Part shown: one piece after another, positions 34,446-45,642 of the stretch
Position numbering within the stretch: position 1 is the stretch's first letter
How the letters are laid out: each line of letters starts with the position of its first letter
NCBI GenBank assembly: GCA_037355855.1
Contig: CM074765.1
Location: forward strand, 1,736,001 to 1,800,000
Origin: Pseudo-nitzschia pungens
Lineage: Eukaryota > Bacillariophyta > Bacillariophyceae > Bacillariales > Bacillariaceae
Direction: 5' to 3'
DNA: 64,000 nt
The notes under the pieces: generated by a model
What the model saw: only the letters and a program-made list of their open reading frames with translations
Told to the model about the DNA's origin: nothing
The model's database searches: none
Program-made: the position numbers and the translations under genes

Positions 34446-35666
34446 ATGCCTTCCAGTCAAGGAGGCCGGAGACCTGGCTCTGGGAACTACACAGAGCCGG
34501 AACTCAGGCACCTCTTTGCTGTGATGAGGGAGATCTTACCAATCGGACCAGACAAGTGGCAGCGTGTTGCTGATAGACATGCAGAAAAATTCCCCCCGGG
34601 AAGAGAGGTCGAGTCCATTAGAAGGAAGTATGCAACCTACCACAGGAAGCAAGTTCCAACTGGAGATCCGAACTGCCCATGGGAAGTCAGAGAGGCAAAG
34701 ACAATCAAATGTTTGATTGGCGAGAGGGCCGAACTTGGTGATGCAGAAGATGAGGTCTATAATCTTGAAACTGGAGAGTTCACAAACAAGAACACTACCA
34801 TTGCTGAAGACGCCCCACCACTTGGTCAACCCTCTCAACTATCAACTGCTGAGGACGACGCTACACCGGTCGAATCTCCTGCTGTTTTGACTCCTGGGAT
34901 CAACACTTCGGCTTCTTCTGTTTCTGCTATGGCAAGTTGCTGTCGTACATCAAAGAGACTGTAACATGCTACCGTATGTTACTCTACGAGGGCTCTAAAT
35001 GATTATTGAATCCCGCACGTACTCCAATATATATGGTATTCAGGTATGTATGTTTGGTATATATACACATACAACGGACACTGGTTAAATATTGAAATAT
35101 CAAGATAAACAGGACTCGCCGATTATTGATATTATGCCCGCCGAATAATGTTATCATTATTCGATCGTTCATCCATACTCAAGGAATAATCATTCCCATC
35201 TCGCAAAGTATTCAACCATTCTCGTAAACACACAATTCTATAATTATTCATCTTTAAAACACCAATTTATTAACCTATCGCGTACCACTCCACCTAATTC
35301 TACCCTAGAGTGTTACAGAGACAATACAACAAAAGAGGAGGAGGAAACAGACATAATGTGGTCAAAGTCATGAAGCGCTCTGTAAAGTTGCAGAAACAAG
35401 CCTTGGAAGACGCTAAGGATCATCGAAAGATGATGTTGGAAGCTCTCCAAGTTTGTGTTGCAGGCACTGTAGAGTTCTCTAAGAACATGTTCGCTGCAAA
35501 TAATCCTGCTGTGGCCGCTGCCATTGCTGCTGTTCCTGCTCCTGCTCCTCCTCCTGTTCCTGCTCCTGTTCCTGCTCCTGTTACAGGGAAGAAGCGCCGA
35601 CGTCCAATCGATATCGATAGTAGTGACAGTGACAGTGACAGTGACAGTGATGATAGTCTTTTGTAA
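34446..35666 (+). pseudogene. Myb/SANT-like DNA-binding protein of the Harbinger element, split by a solo LTR
   Basis: The Met at 34446 is preferred, since the upstream frame to 34281 has no domain. Residues about 13-90 form a Myb/SANT-like trihelix: YTEPELRHLFAVMREILP, then DKWQRVADRHAEKFPP and ESIRRKYATYHRK. The first part is open to 34959, where the LTR target duplication GAGAC lies. The frame resumes after 35322 in phase and runs to 35666. The C-terminal part has a KLQKQALEDAKDHRKMM helix, a Pro/Ala repeat (PAPAPPPVPAP), a basic KKRRRPI signal and a Ser-Asp repeat tail. In the family this protein binds transposase and element ends and helps nuclear import. Without the LTR the frame would be continuous, so the insertion is the only visible lesion. 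Confidence 0.82.
34960..35317 (+). mobile_element. Solo LTR in the Harbinger Myb-like gene, flanked by GAGAC
   Basis: 358 bp from TGTAACATGC to CTAGAGTGTTACA, the reverse orientation of the LTR at 14406-14756, to which it is collinear. GAGAC stands on both sides (34955-34959 and 35318-35322). Confidence 0.92.
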
Positions 35667-36770
35667 TCGATTTAAATGAAATCTTTTTTTCATCCAATTT
35701 TTTTCATTCCGAATTAGTGATTAGCCTTAACAAAAGGAACATGTTATATAGCTGACAAAGAAAAACTCTTCACCGAAAAATCGGAACGCAAAAAATCGGA
35801 ACGCTAATTAAGAACTAACATTATCAAAGAAGTCGTTCGCCGTGTCATTTGGAATCAAGTCATAGGAAAAGAACCCTTTGGTCTCACTCATGAAGGTGTT
35901 GAGGATTGTATTGATCTGTACTCTCGAGGTCTGATAGTTGTATAAGAGCATTGCAAGATGGAGTATGACCTTTCTCTCTCCACTATATTCTAAGGACATG
36001 TTGTCTTTTAGTCCAGGAAATTCACCCTGGATCTGTCTCATCCCCCACTCGGAGAGTTGGCGGCAACTCGTTGCAGCATTGTTGAGTACCACATCATGTG
36101 GGGTGTCAGGATCTTGTTGTCCACTCTTGATAAGGTAGTCTTTGCTTTGTTTGTGAAAAGCTGAGTCGACCACTACCCTTGCATTGAAATCATCGAACAC
36201 CTTCTCCATCTTGTCGTATAGGCCATAGTCAGATATGGTACTATCATGCCAGCATCCGGGTCCATTCAATATAGCTCCCCGGATCTTTCCATCCGGTGCA
36301 AATAGAAGAACCAAGTTAATGAAAGTTCCAGTAGTCCATCCATTGTAGAATTTGTTCTGTATAATCCAGTTACACGATTTCTCGAATGGGAGTTTAAGTC
36401 CATCACAGGCGCCCCACACCCTGTACTCCCCTAAGACCGGATATTTTGCAGCAAGGGCTTTGATGTATGTCTCAACCTCCTCAGCAGTTGGCAACCTAAT
36501 TTCTGCAAGAGGATGTGTTTGCAGTGCTGCAAGGAGGATCCTACGAGCGAATCGGATCCATTTGTACATGGGAGAAGCAGTTGCACCAAAAGCCCAGCCT
36601 ATCCCTCTTGCCGCTGATCCTCTGGTTCGGAACCAATACAACAGGAGTCCAAGACAACCGGTTGCGTCGAGTTCCCTTTTTCTTCCTGTTTTCCTCTTCA
36701 TCTTCCTAATAATTCCAGTGTCGGTGTCATATGTATAAGTATCATACAAAGGTTGAAACAAACCAAGCAT

Positions 36771-38698
36771 AATAATAATAATATACTTATTTAAGTAGGA
36801 AAATCCACCGAAGGTGGTTAAAAGCTACTCAGTCTGTAACCAGACTTTATCGTCGCCTCAATCGAAGAGAGGTTAGGCCCCAAGTTGTAGAACGACGCGC
36901 CGCCTCAACCATGGGGAATAGGCCCCAGGTTGTAAAGACGGCTATTTTGCAAACGAACCTTGGTAAGAAACAGGGAAAAAATGAACCAGTCCAGAGCACA
37001 ACAGACACAGCTGTTGCAAAGCGTACAGGAGACGGGGTAACAAGAACGTGAAAGGGAAAACACAAGCAAAACTGTCCCTGGTCGCTGCATGCTGTATTGC
37101 AGCATCAGTAATGCGAGTGCCCCAAACACATTCCTTACCACTGTATGGTACATATAGTACGGAGCCTACTACCAAATTCGTAACAGCTGTCCTTCTGTTC
37201 GAACTTCGTAGTAGGAAACACGTAGAGGAAACACGTAGAGGCGGTGGAGCCTACTACCAAATTCAAATTCGTAACAGCTGGCCTTCTGTTCGAACTTGAA
37301 CTTGCTCTCCTGTAGTAGCTTGGAAACAGGGGCTCTAAGTGATAACACTTATGGACCATCAGGGCTGTAGGCTTGAAAACAGGTCTCTGCTGTACTGTGA
37401 ACTGGAGGGGTATATAATGGTGGTGAAGCGTTAAGTAACATGTACTTAGCAGCTGTGGGGCTTGGGTCATAAAAACAGTAGGTCCATAATCGAAAACACT
37501 TATGGACTATCAGGGCAGTAGACTTGAAAACAGATGACAGTTGAAGTGTGCATCTGAGAGGGTTATGTAGGTAGGAGAGCCTTAAGCAAGCTGTACTTAG
37601 CGGCTTTGGGGCTTGGGTCAGGAAATAGTAGGACCTTAAGTGAGAACACTTATGGTCCAGCAGGGCAGTAGTCTTGAAAACAGATGACAGTTGAAGAATG
37701 CATCTGAGAGGTATATGTAGGTAGGAGAGCCTTAAGCGAGCTGTACTTAGCGGCTTTGGGGCTTGGGTAAGGAAACAGTAGGACCATAAGCGAAAACACT
37801 TATGGTCCAGCAGGGCAGTAGACTTGGAAACAGATGACATTTATACTGTACACCTGAGAGGGTTATGTAGGTGGTGGAGCCTTAAGCAAACTGTACTTAG
37901 TGGCTTTGGGGCTTGGGTCAGGAAACAGTAGGACCATAAGCGAAAACACTTAGGGTCCATCAGGGCAGTAGACTTGGAAACAGATGACATTTATACAGTA
38001 CATCTGGGAGGTATATGTAGGTAGTCGAGCCCTAAGCGAGCTGTACTTAGCGGCTTTGGGGCTTGGGTCAAGAAACAGTAGGACCATAAGTGAAAAACAC
38101 TTAGGGTCCAGCAGGGCAATGGACTTGAAAACAGATGACAGAATTTCTTTTTAGAAAAAAAGATTCCTACAGTGGAAGGGGCTGTTCGTGAACTTCGACT
38201 TGAAAAGACTTAAGAGGACTCAGCAAGGAACTTCGAAGAATGTAGAACATTAAGTGAGAATCACTTAAGCAGCTTGGAAACAGTGTAGAACATTAAGTAT
38301 AAGATATACTTAGGGGCCTTGGAATGGAGCTGGGAAACAGATCGAAGCAATAGACATGTACCTGTCGTAGGGTGTTGTCGGTTTTGCTGTACGGTAGAAT
38401 CTGTACTGGAATTGCTGTAGAAAATTATGTGTCGGTTTTGTTTTGGTGCTGTTGCTGCTGCTCGATCGATCGGCCGAGTGGTGAATTGGCAACCAAATCA
38501 ACCAAAAGAAGCAGACAGCAACTGAACCGATAGCAGAAACGAAGAGCGCAGGTCTTGGTTAATACATGTAGGTCCTGGGGTTGTGATTGGGGGTGTAAAA
38601 GGGAGCGAGATATCGCATGGTAAAGTTGTGTAGAAATCTACGTATTTTTAGTACTGGAACATCGGAACGTCGGACAAAATGCGCTTCGCGCAAATTGT
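36771..38698. mobile_element. 1.9-kb insert flanked by a 21-bp direct repeat
   Basis: A 21-bp sequence (AGGTTGAAACAAACCAAGCA plus T) lies at 36750-36770 and again at 38699-38719. The insert begins with an AAT triplet run and contains a two-copy block near 36855-36945 (GGCCCCA.GTTGTA), a duplicated block at 37158-37300 (GCCTACTACCAAATTC) and a ~148-bp tandem array (37330-38140). No coding region is supported. A long target duplication with a simple-sequence end could indicate a target-primed (LINE/SINE-like) insertion, but no poly-A or RT is seen. Confidence 0.7.
37330..38140. repeat. ~148-bp tandem array
   Basis: Five to six copies. The word GAAACAGTAGGACCATAAG and variants recur at about 37480, 37626, 37776, 37923 and 38072. 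Each unit also has TGTACTTAGCGGCTTTGGGG and GGGCAGTAGACTTG. Because 148 is not a multiple of three, apparent repeats of 49 residues in open frames are a by-product. Confidence 0.88.
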
Positions 38699-39560
38699 AG
38701 GTTGAAACAAACCAAGCATCTCGTCGAAGACTTCATGGTTTACTCCACAGCAATTCAAAAGCGCTTGCTCGTTGCCGGATCTAAACATGTAGAGGAAGGG
38801 GGAAAGATTATATCTTCTAATTGCAATTCGTGGGGTTCTGCGATCTCTAAACCTTCGATCTTCAATCGATAAACGTGGATCATTGTAATCGGGACATTCG
38901 TCCCAGAGGTAGTAACACAGTAGCTCCAGAGACATGGTGGTGTTGTTATTGTTATTTTCGATCGAAAAAAAAGTTTTTTGTTGGAGATACAACTCCCCCC
39001 TGTTGTTGAGGATAGCAAAGGTAAAAAACAGCGAGTGAAACTGAAAGTACAAGAAAATTTCGAAGCACTAAAGGGTTGCTGGCGCGCTAAAAATTGGCGA
39101 TAGAGGCGCTGGTAGGGAATAAAGAGAGTATTTTTGTTTTTGGAAACAAGATTCCAAATTCCAAAATAGGCCTTCTGCACGCCTGTCTGTCATCCGTTTT
39201 TAATGCCTGTCCGTTGGGTGCGCCAAAAACAATGTGGACATTGAATTTAGGATATGATATTACACATATTAGTTTCGGGAATCACTCATTGATCAGTGCA
39301 CTTATTAAATACTGCTCATATCGTGCATGTGCATGTATCTGACACAGGAGCCATGTACCGGTATCTGACACACCAACGAGTTTTTGGGAAGTACGAAGTA
39401 ATACCGGTACAGTAGATCATAGGGTGAGGTGAAGTAAAGGATAAACCTTCCCGTAAAACGGTAACTTTACTCGTACAACTAGAGTCAATCCAATATCGGT
39501 ACGAGTAACGAGTACCAGTAAGGTTAACTATGGACAACTGGGAAATGGGAATGTGGGAAT

Positions 39561-41219
39561 ATGGGAATACTAGTAACTTGGAACATTGTTCGTCTCATTG
39601 TGGTGAGTTACTGTTGCTGCTGCAACTCTGTCATTGCTGTTGTTGAGTCATTATGTTTCACATGCAAAAGTGCAAGAGCTCTCTCCTTCGATACCAGCCG
39701 TCGACCGATACTGTCATCGCGGCGACGAGTACGGGGAAACGATGCAGAAGCGAGATTCCCCGTCGGACCATCCATCCGATTTCTGGGTTTCAAATATTTC
39801 GCATCAGCGAGGAACGAGGATGATACCACTGAAATCGAACAGCAGGATATCGGTGCTCGTCGCGATTCAGCTCCAAAAGCTTGGATGATTCCGGAGGGGA
39901 TCAAGTTTGGACGATTGGACCGACTGAAATTCCGCGAGCAACGCGAGGACGTCGACCTCGACCTCGACGATGAACTTCTTACCAGCACATCCGATCTAGG
40001 AGGAATTGCGACCATAGCGACACGAGCCATCGGATTAAACTTTGCCGACATTTTTACCGTCCTTGGCTTATACTCCGCAGCCAATCTCGTGCGGCAACCC
40101 GAAAGCAAGGGCGGTTCCTTGTCGGCCTTCGTTCCGGGCTTGGAATTTGCTGGCACAGTCGTTGACGATCCAACCGGCACTTTTCAAAAGGACGAGCGTG
40201 TTTTGGGGTTCACACGGTTCGGCGCCTATGCAGAGAGGGTTCGCGTTCCTCCTGTCTTTTTGATACCGCTGCCGGATCATTGGAGCTTTGCCGAAGGAGC
40301 ATCGTTCTTGGTGCAAGCCCTTACGGCCTGGCACGGTCTCGTCGAAATTGGTCGCATGCCCAATCTCCTCGCGAACAATGTGGAGAACAGCGGTGATGCT
40401 CGCTTGAAACCGCAATCACACGACCATAAAAGCACAGAACCGAAACAGCGCCCCTTTGTAGTGATGGTACACAGCGCTTCTGGTGGAGTTGGATTGTGGG
40501 CAAGCGAGATTGTGGCCCGTCGTGGTGGCATCGTGCTTGGGATTGTTGGAAACGAAGCAAAAAAGGATGTTTTTCTGAACCGAATCGTTCGAGAACTGTC
40601 TCCCGACTCTAGGGTAATGGTTCGAGGAGAGGAACGAGATTTTGCCGTCCGTTTGGCCCAGGAACTGGACAGCATTCATGGCCACAACTGTTCGGAACAC
40701 CCATCGTTGTCGGAACTGGCGCAAGCCGGTCATGGAGCCGACATGGTGATGGAATCCCTCGGTGGAAAATATTTCTCTGCCAGCTTCGACGCGCTGAACG
40801 ATGGTGGAGCCCTCGTGACATTTGGATCTACAACTTACTCGTCTCCGGGCAGGGGTGGAATCAACGTCCTCCGACTGGTGTACCGCTACCTCACGAGACC
40901 CAAGATCGATCCCGGAGACCTGACAGCCAGGAATCTTCGGTTGTGTGGGTTCAACCTAATATTTTTGACGGAGAAAACCGAGCAGCTGCGACGCGAGCTC
41001 CGTGAATGCATTGCTTGCTTGGGCGGGAGTGACAATTGTGCCACAGTTGACAGTGGCGAGGTGGGAGCCACCGCGACCCGTTTTGGGCTTTCTCTCAATT
41101 CGGTCACCCCGCCGGTGATTGGAGAACAATTTGATTTTCGAACCCAAGCTGTTGATGCAATGGAGAAGTTGAAAGGCGGCAAGACAGTTGGTAAAGTGGT
41201 ACTAATCAATGATGACTAG
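39561..41219 (+). CDS. VAT-1/quinone-oxidoreductase-like medium-chain dehydrogenase
   Basis: 552 residues. Residues 1-110 are an extension with a hydrophobic, Cys-rich start (about 1-30), which may be a signal or targeting peptide; no clear plastid ASAF-type motif is seen. The catalytic fold starts near residue 110. It shows IGLNFADIFTVLGLY (158-172), PGLEFAGTV (192-200), DERVLGF and GAYAERVRVP, then a TAWHGLVEIG helix. The nucleotide-binding loop VHSASGGVGLWASEIVARRG lies at 303-322, followed by GADMVMESLGGKY and NLRLCGFNLIFL. This order and wording match VAT-1-like members of the zinc-free quinone oxidoreductase group, which use NADPH. An insertion of about 40 residues after the TAWHG helix and a ~50-residue insertion before the end are unusual. 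Substrate unknown. It ends in TAG. Confidence 0.87.
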   Translation: MGILVTWNIVRLIVVSYCCCCNSVIAVVESLCFTCKSARALSFDTSRRPILSSRRRVRGNDAEARFPVGPSIRFLGFKYFASARNEDDTTEIEQQDIGARRDSAPKAWMIPEGIKFGRLDRLKFREQREDVDLDLDDELLTSTSDLGGIATIATRAIGLNFADIFTVLGLYSAANLVRQPESKGGSLSAFVPGLEFAGTVVDDPTGTFQKDERVLGFTRFGAYAERVRVPPVFLIPLPDHWSFAEGASFLVQALTAWHGLVEIGRMPNLLANNVENSGDARLKPQSHDHKSTEPKQRPFVVMVHSASGGVGLWASEIVARRGGIVLGIVGNEAKKDVFLNRIVRELSPDSRVMVRGEERDFAVRLAQELDSIHGHNCSEHPSLSELAQAGHGADMVMESLGGKYFSASFDALNDGGALVTFGSTTYSSPGRGGINVLRLVYRYLTRPKIDPGDLTARNLRLCGFNLIFLTEKTEQLRRELRECIACLGGSDNCATVDSGEVGATATRFGLSLNSVTPPVIGEQFDFRTQAVDAMEKLKGGKTVGKVVLINDD

Positions 41220-44200
41220 GATTCGTGAACTAGATTCATGTTCGAAGGAATGGATGGCGCGCGCATAGAGCACATCGTGTCTGTCGACAACGACCTGCAC
41301 ACTATGTCGTTCGCAGCCGGAACACACTAATAGCAAGACTAATTTACAATCAGAAGAGAAAAATGATGCCATTGCATTGACCAATAATAGTTGAGCGCAA
41401 AAGAGCACAACGCCAATTGTTTGTTGACAATAGCAAGACGTTTGTCCTTGCCTGTTATGTCTGTGGTATTGCACCCATTCGTTCTCTGGGTGGATGGGGA
41501 ATAGACACGCTATTTCTATTGACCTCAAATAAAAATTGAATAAATCAAGTTTGTCACGTAGTCTCTCCATATCCAGCAAAGACGCTTCATCTCATTTCGC
41601 ACAACAAGGAGGAGTCAGGAACGCTTTACTCTTAGAGAGTGTGTTTGGCTTTGAAATGCCTACAGGTAGCATCAGAATTATCAAAGATTGAGTAAGAATG
41701 TTGCAATAGATGCGTATACATTTGATGTGCATACTAGTAGTTCTTCTTCAGGGGAGAAATCTGGTGCAAGTCAGTTTTTCAAACTCACTGAGTTGGAGTA
41801 CAAGCTACAAATAAAGCAAAAGCAAAAATCACAATGAAAAGATTGTCATGTTCTGTGTGAAACATGAAGAAATTTACATCAGTTCAACAGCAAAAGGATT
41901 ACTTGTTTGCATTAAACCTTTTCTTTTCAGGTTGGAAGCTTTTGAGCAAAACAACCAAAACATTGTATTCAAGGGGGCTTTCAACAAATAGTAGAAAGAT
42001 GGAATACTTATCTGTGACTTTCTAACAATGAAATTTGTATGTTTGAAACACAAAGCCCAGAGCAGTTGCTTGTGCATTAAACCATATTTGTGAAAACCTC
42101 TCTAGCATTTTCCGCACCAACAACAGTGTTGATTGCCAATAATATGAGTCAAGGGCTACAAGGGAATTGACCACTGAATATTTTTCACCACTTTGATCGA
42201 CTGCATCAATGTTTAATTTTGGTTCATTGATCTATTTTTTATTTATCTATCATGATTATATTTTATTAAATAATATTTTATATGTTTAAAAATACATCAA
42301 TACAAACCTTTATCTAATTTAATACTTGTTTTGAGCTCATTATATTGTTCTACACATTACCTTCACCATCCTCATTGTAATCAAAGACCATTTTCTCTGT
42401 CTCAGTTAGCTTGTTTTTGTTGAATTCTTGAATGCAATAAAGAAGAATTCAGGATTAGAGAGATTGATAAAAAAAACACATGAACATAATGCCACTTGCA
42501 TTCAACAGATACCAAGGATTCAATATGCAATACAGTAAATCATTAGGTCAGCAGATGAAACAACAGAACAGATCATGACTTGTTTATATCTCTCTTCTGA
42601 GCATCCAAGTAGTAGTAAAAACATGATCTCAGAAGGTAAACACTAGTAAGTGTCACACCCAAGAGTTCTATCCAAGTTATGATCTATTCTATTGTTTGAT
42701 ACTTTCCAAACTATCTGACCTAAGCTATTCAGGGCAATATTTTTATTTCATTTGCTTGTTACATTAGTATTGTAATGACAACAGGAGCTTTGCCCTACCA
42801 CCAAGAATCTGGTATCCAGGGCCAGTGTGCAACTTTCTTTCCCATTAAGAATATGTAAATCCTAGTGAAATGAAATTTACATTATTTGGTCAATTTTACC
42901 TAAAATTGCTTTCCTGTGATCTAATTTCTATCCCTACCCTTCCAGTGGGATGGGTTTTGTGGGATGCCATAGCTAGAAAAGATGCATTATGAGTCGGTGT
43001 TTGTTACTACTAAATCCAATGATTTGGTAAAGTTAGGAATGGGTATTCAATTTGGCAGCTTTTGTCATGTGCCTGCTTCATCTGGTGCATGCATCTGCAT
43101 TCTCTCTTGCTTTCAGAATTTGTTATCAGCTAATGGCTTTATTTCATGTTGATTGTTAGCTTGCAACATGATTGGTCAATCCAAAAAATTCAAAGATTTG
43201 CTGCACTTACATTGATTTTGGAGGAAATTCCTTAATTCATTATGTTTATTTAAATGACTCCCAATCAGAAGTGAGGATTGGTTTCCTGCTTGATCAAAAA
43301 ATTCAAGTAAAACCTTACTTGTACTCTTCATGCAAACTTTCAAAACAAAGGTGCGATTACTTGTACGAGTAAGTTACTGCTACGGGGACAAGTAAGGTTA
43401 CCGTACAAGTATTGTCGATCCCGTTTTGTTTCCAGACTTCTTCATATCGTACCGTAAGGCTTACAATAATATTATTGTCATACAATTTTAATTTTAAAAA
43501 AGGATTCTTAAAATTCTGCATTTTAACAAGGTTCTGTTTCTCAAATGGGTTCGCGGTTCGATAGCTCGAAAAATTATAATGACCTTCTCTGAGGGAAAAT
43601 ATCGAAAATTCTCGAGCGTCTAGAGAGCTTCATAGCGGTTGTGATTCTGAGATTCGTTTTCTGACTATCAGGCAATGGTATCTAAAAAATATAGGGTTAT
43701 GACTCTCACTTACAGTTCTATTTCCTAAATGTCTATTAAAAAGTCAATAGCTTATACAAGATTCTTTCTCGAATTTAGATCTAGATGGTAATCGACGAGG
43801 CTTATAGCGAAGTGTTCGTCTTCATGAAACATGCATGAAGTTTTGTTTCTGAGATAATTCTTCCTATTCAATACACCTTTCATATTAAAGCTGTAACCTT
43901 ACCGATACGTAACCTTACGGTAAATTACAAGTAATGTTTCACAAAATTTTCTGGTCTGTCTTACGATCTGACAACAATACCTACGAACTTGAAGAAGTTT
44001 AGGTACAACTACGGATTCGTTAAAAAATGGTTGTGTACGGTAGTATTGAAGAATGGGAAGAGAATTTTTCTCTCTTTTAAGCATCAAAAACATGATGAAA
44101 ATGATTTTGGTCGTAGAAAAGCAATACGATAGTATAGCCCTAGAAAATGCGAAGCGTTGTTTTCGAGCGTTATAAATCCCAGCTAGCACGAATAGAGTTT

Positions 44201-45642
44201 GAATTAGACGAGAAGCTTAAGTAAGAACGTCTCATGTTTTGGACCTAATCTTCTTGAGTAATCATTGAGGGTATTCGTTTGAGAGAAAATAATGATAGGT
44301 TACCGGTAATAATAACATTTTCCGTCGAAAACGTAAATTGATCGTATTTAACAAACAATGAAAGGAATATTGAAGTTCTTTAGTGTCACAAACATCCAAG
44401 TCAAAATTCGCATTTTGATCTTCAATATATACCTTAGTAGTATCGTTTTCATTGTTTTTATTGTCAATAATGCAGTTCGTCCAGGAAGAAATGACTTTTT
44501 TGGAATAGCCCTTTTTTGAGAGAAGTATCCTCAGAAATTTCTTATTGAATGCTGACAATATACAATTAGCAACATTCGTATAGCCTGAAAGTGAGAATGA
44601 ATAAACGAATGTCTACTACAATGCTGAGTCAGGTGTGGAATCGCGCGGAGAGAAAAACATCATAATTATGTCATTGATAGACAATGTCTTATTATCAGCC
44701 GAACCTAAGCTAGACAAGTACCACTGGACGTCTGGAGTTCTGTGTTATCCGGTATTGGCAATAATCCCTTGGTGCTTCGAAAAGGGATCTCCGCCTAAAG
44801 CGCAAAAAATAATACTCTCATTCGTTTTGTCTTCGCAGTTCAATTTATTTTTTTGTCTTTCGTACTCTACTCGAGCAATTTCCAGACCCACGATACGATC
44901 ATCAGTCGTTTCAAAACTGGGATCCACCCCAACTAGTATCCGCCACTCGTCTTTCAATTGCAAACAGGCTAAATATCATAATAAGAATAATCTACTACTG
45001 GGCCCCGACGAACAGTAACCCATGTCGTGTCGAGTCTTTTTGACGCTCATACGGTAGGAAAGAAAATCTTGAAAGAACGAAAAACTACTTAAGAGCTTGA
45101 ATTTCTTTCCAGGCATATAAAAAAGTGCACATTCCTGTTTTGTTCGGATTTATCGCATCAGGCTGCAACTCCGAGCTACGAAAGAAAGCATATACTTTGG
45201 AAGCTCTACAACCCCATAACCAGTAACACTGGCAGTCTGTAAGGCAAAGGACGACGCGCCGCAAACGAATACACCTTCTCAAAAGATCAAGATCAGTCGT
45301 TTCTCCGACAAGCTTGCTCTACCCAACATTCACACTATAGTTTTCTAACATTCAAGAGACAAAACGTGAGTACTGACATACATAGAATATCATTTCATTG
45401 ATCGATTTCATCAACGATCAATGTTGTGATGATCGAAAGATGCGAGTCCTTCCCTCAAGGACCGAATTTTTCGACGAAAGTATCGATCGATTCAATACTC
45501 ATGTCAACACCGATGTGGTCGTCGTCGTTGACATCTTTATTTTTCTTCTAACGCAACCTGCTCTGTTTTCATTATCTTCAATTTACAACATGATGCTTTC
45601 ATTACAGATACATCATCTACCCCCACAACCTACATAACCACA
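41220..45642. other. Gene-free stretch with a CpG-depleted core
   Basis: No supportable gene in 4.4 kb. From about 41640 to 43340 CpG is almost absent (I count about four), in contrast with the CpG-containing flanks, and AT content is high; I suspect an old, methylated transposon relic but see no motif. From 43360 to 43450 and 43890 to 43930 are GTAAGGTTAC/GTAACCTTAC words. An open frame at 44635-45018 (plus) overlaps another on the minus strand (44745-44963); neither shows a domain, so I leave both uncalled. Confidence 0.5.

Larger units (their letters stand above)
35808..38935 (-). pseudogene. PIF/Harbinger transposase, split by a 1.9-kb insert
   Basis: The N-terminal part starts at the ATG at 38935 (context ACCACCATG) and runs to 38699, with CCGVNHEVFDEMLGLFQP. 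The C-terminal part is 36770-35808. The words coding MLGLFQP occur at both edges of the insert in the same phase, so setting the insert and one copy aside leaves one frame of about 393 codons. Catalytic residues of the DDE_Tnp_4 fold are visible: Asp in WGACDGLKLP, Asp in RVVVDSAFHKQ and Glu in QLSEWGMRQIQGEFP. The motif NGPGCWHDSTISDYG is also typical. The enzyme would cut and join the element's ends. All three catalytic residues survive, so the insert is the only evident defect. Confidence 0.87.
33883..39291. mobile_element. PIF/Harbinger DNA transposon with both genes, twice interrupted
   Basis: Terminal inverted repeats: left ATTGAGTGATTTCCAAAACT and right end CATATTAGTTTCGGGAATCA then CTCATTG. 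About 25 bp, with a few mismatches at the left. Inside, a Myb/SANT-like gene (plus) and a DDE_Tnp_4-type transposase gene (minus) converge at about 35670-35810. This two-gene layout is characteristic of PIF/Harbinger. A solo LTR (34960-35317) splits the first gene, and a 1.9-kb insert (36771-38698) splits the second. MITEs M1 and M2 share its ends. Confidence 0.88.

Noticed and set aside
36750..38719. Reading the 1.9-kb gap in the Harbinger transposase as an intron
   Set aside because: No GT...AG pair gives the right join: a GT is available in the first 21-bp copy, but no AG precedes the matching point in the second. The direct repeat is better explained by insertion.
44635..45018. 127-codon plus-strand frame and an opposed 72-codon frame
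   Set aside because: No domain, no repeat context and no start signal; length is within chance for AT-rich DNA of this size.
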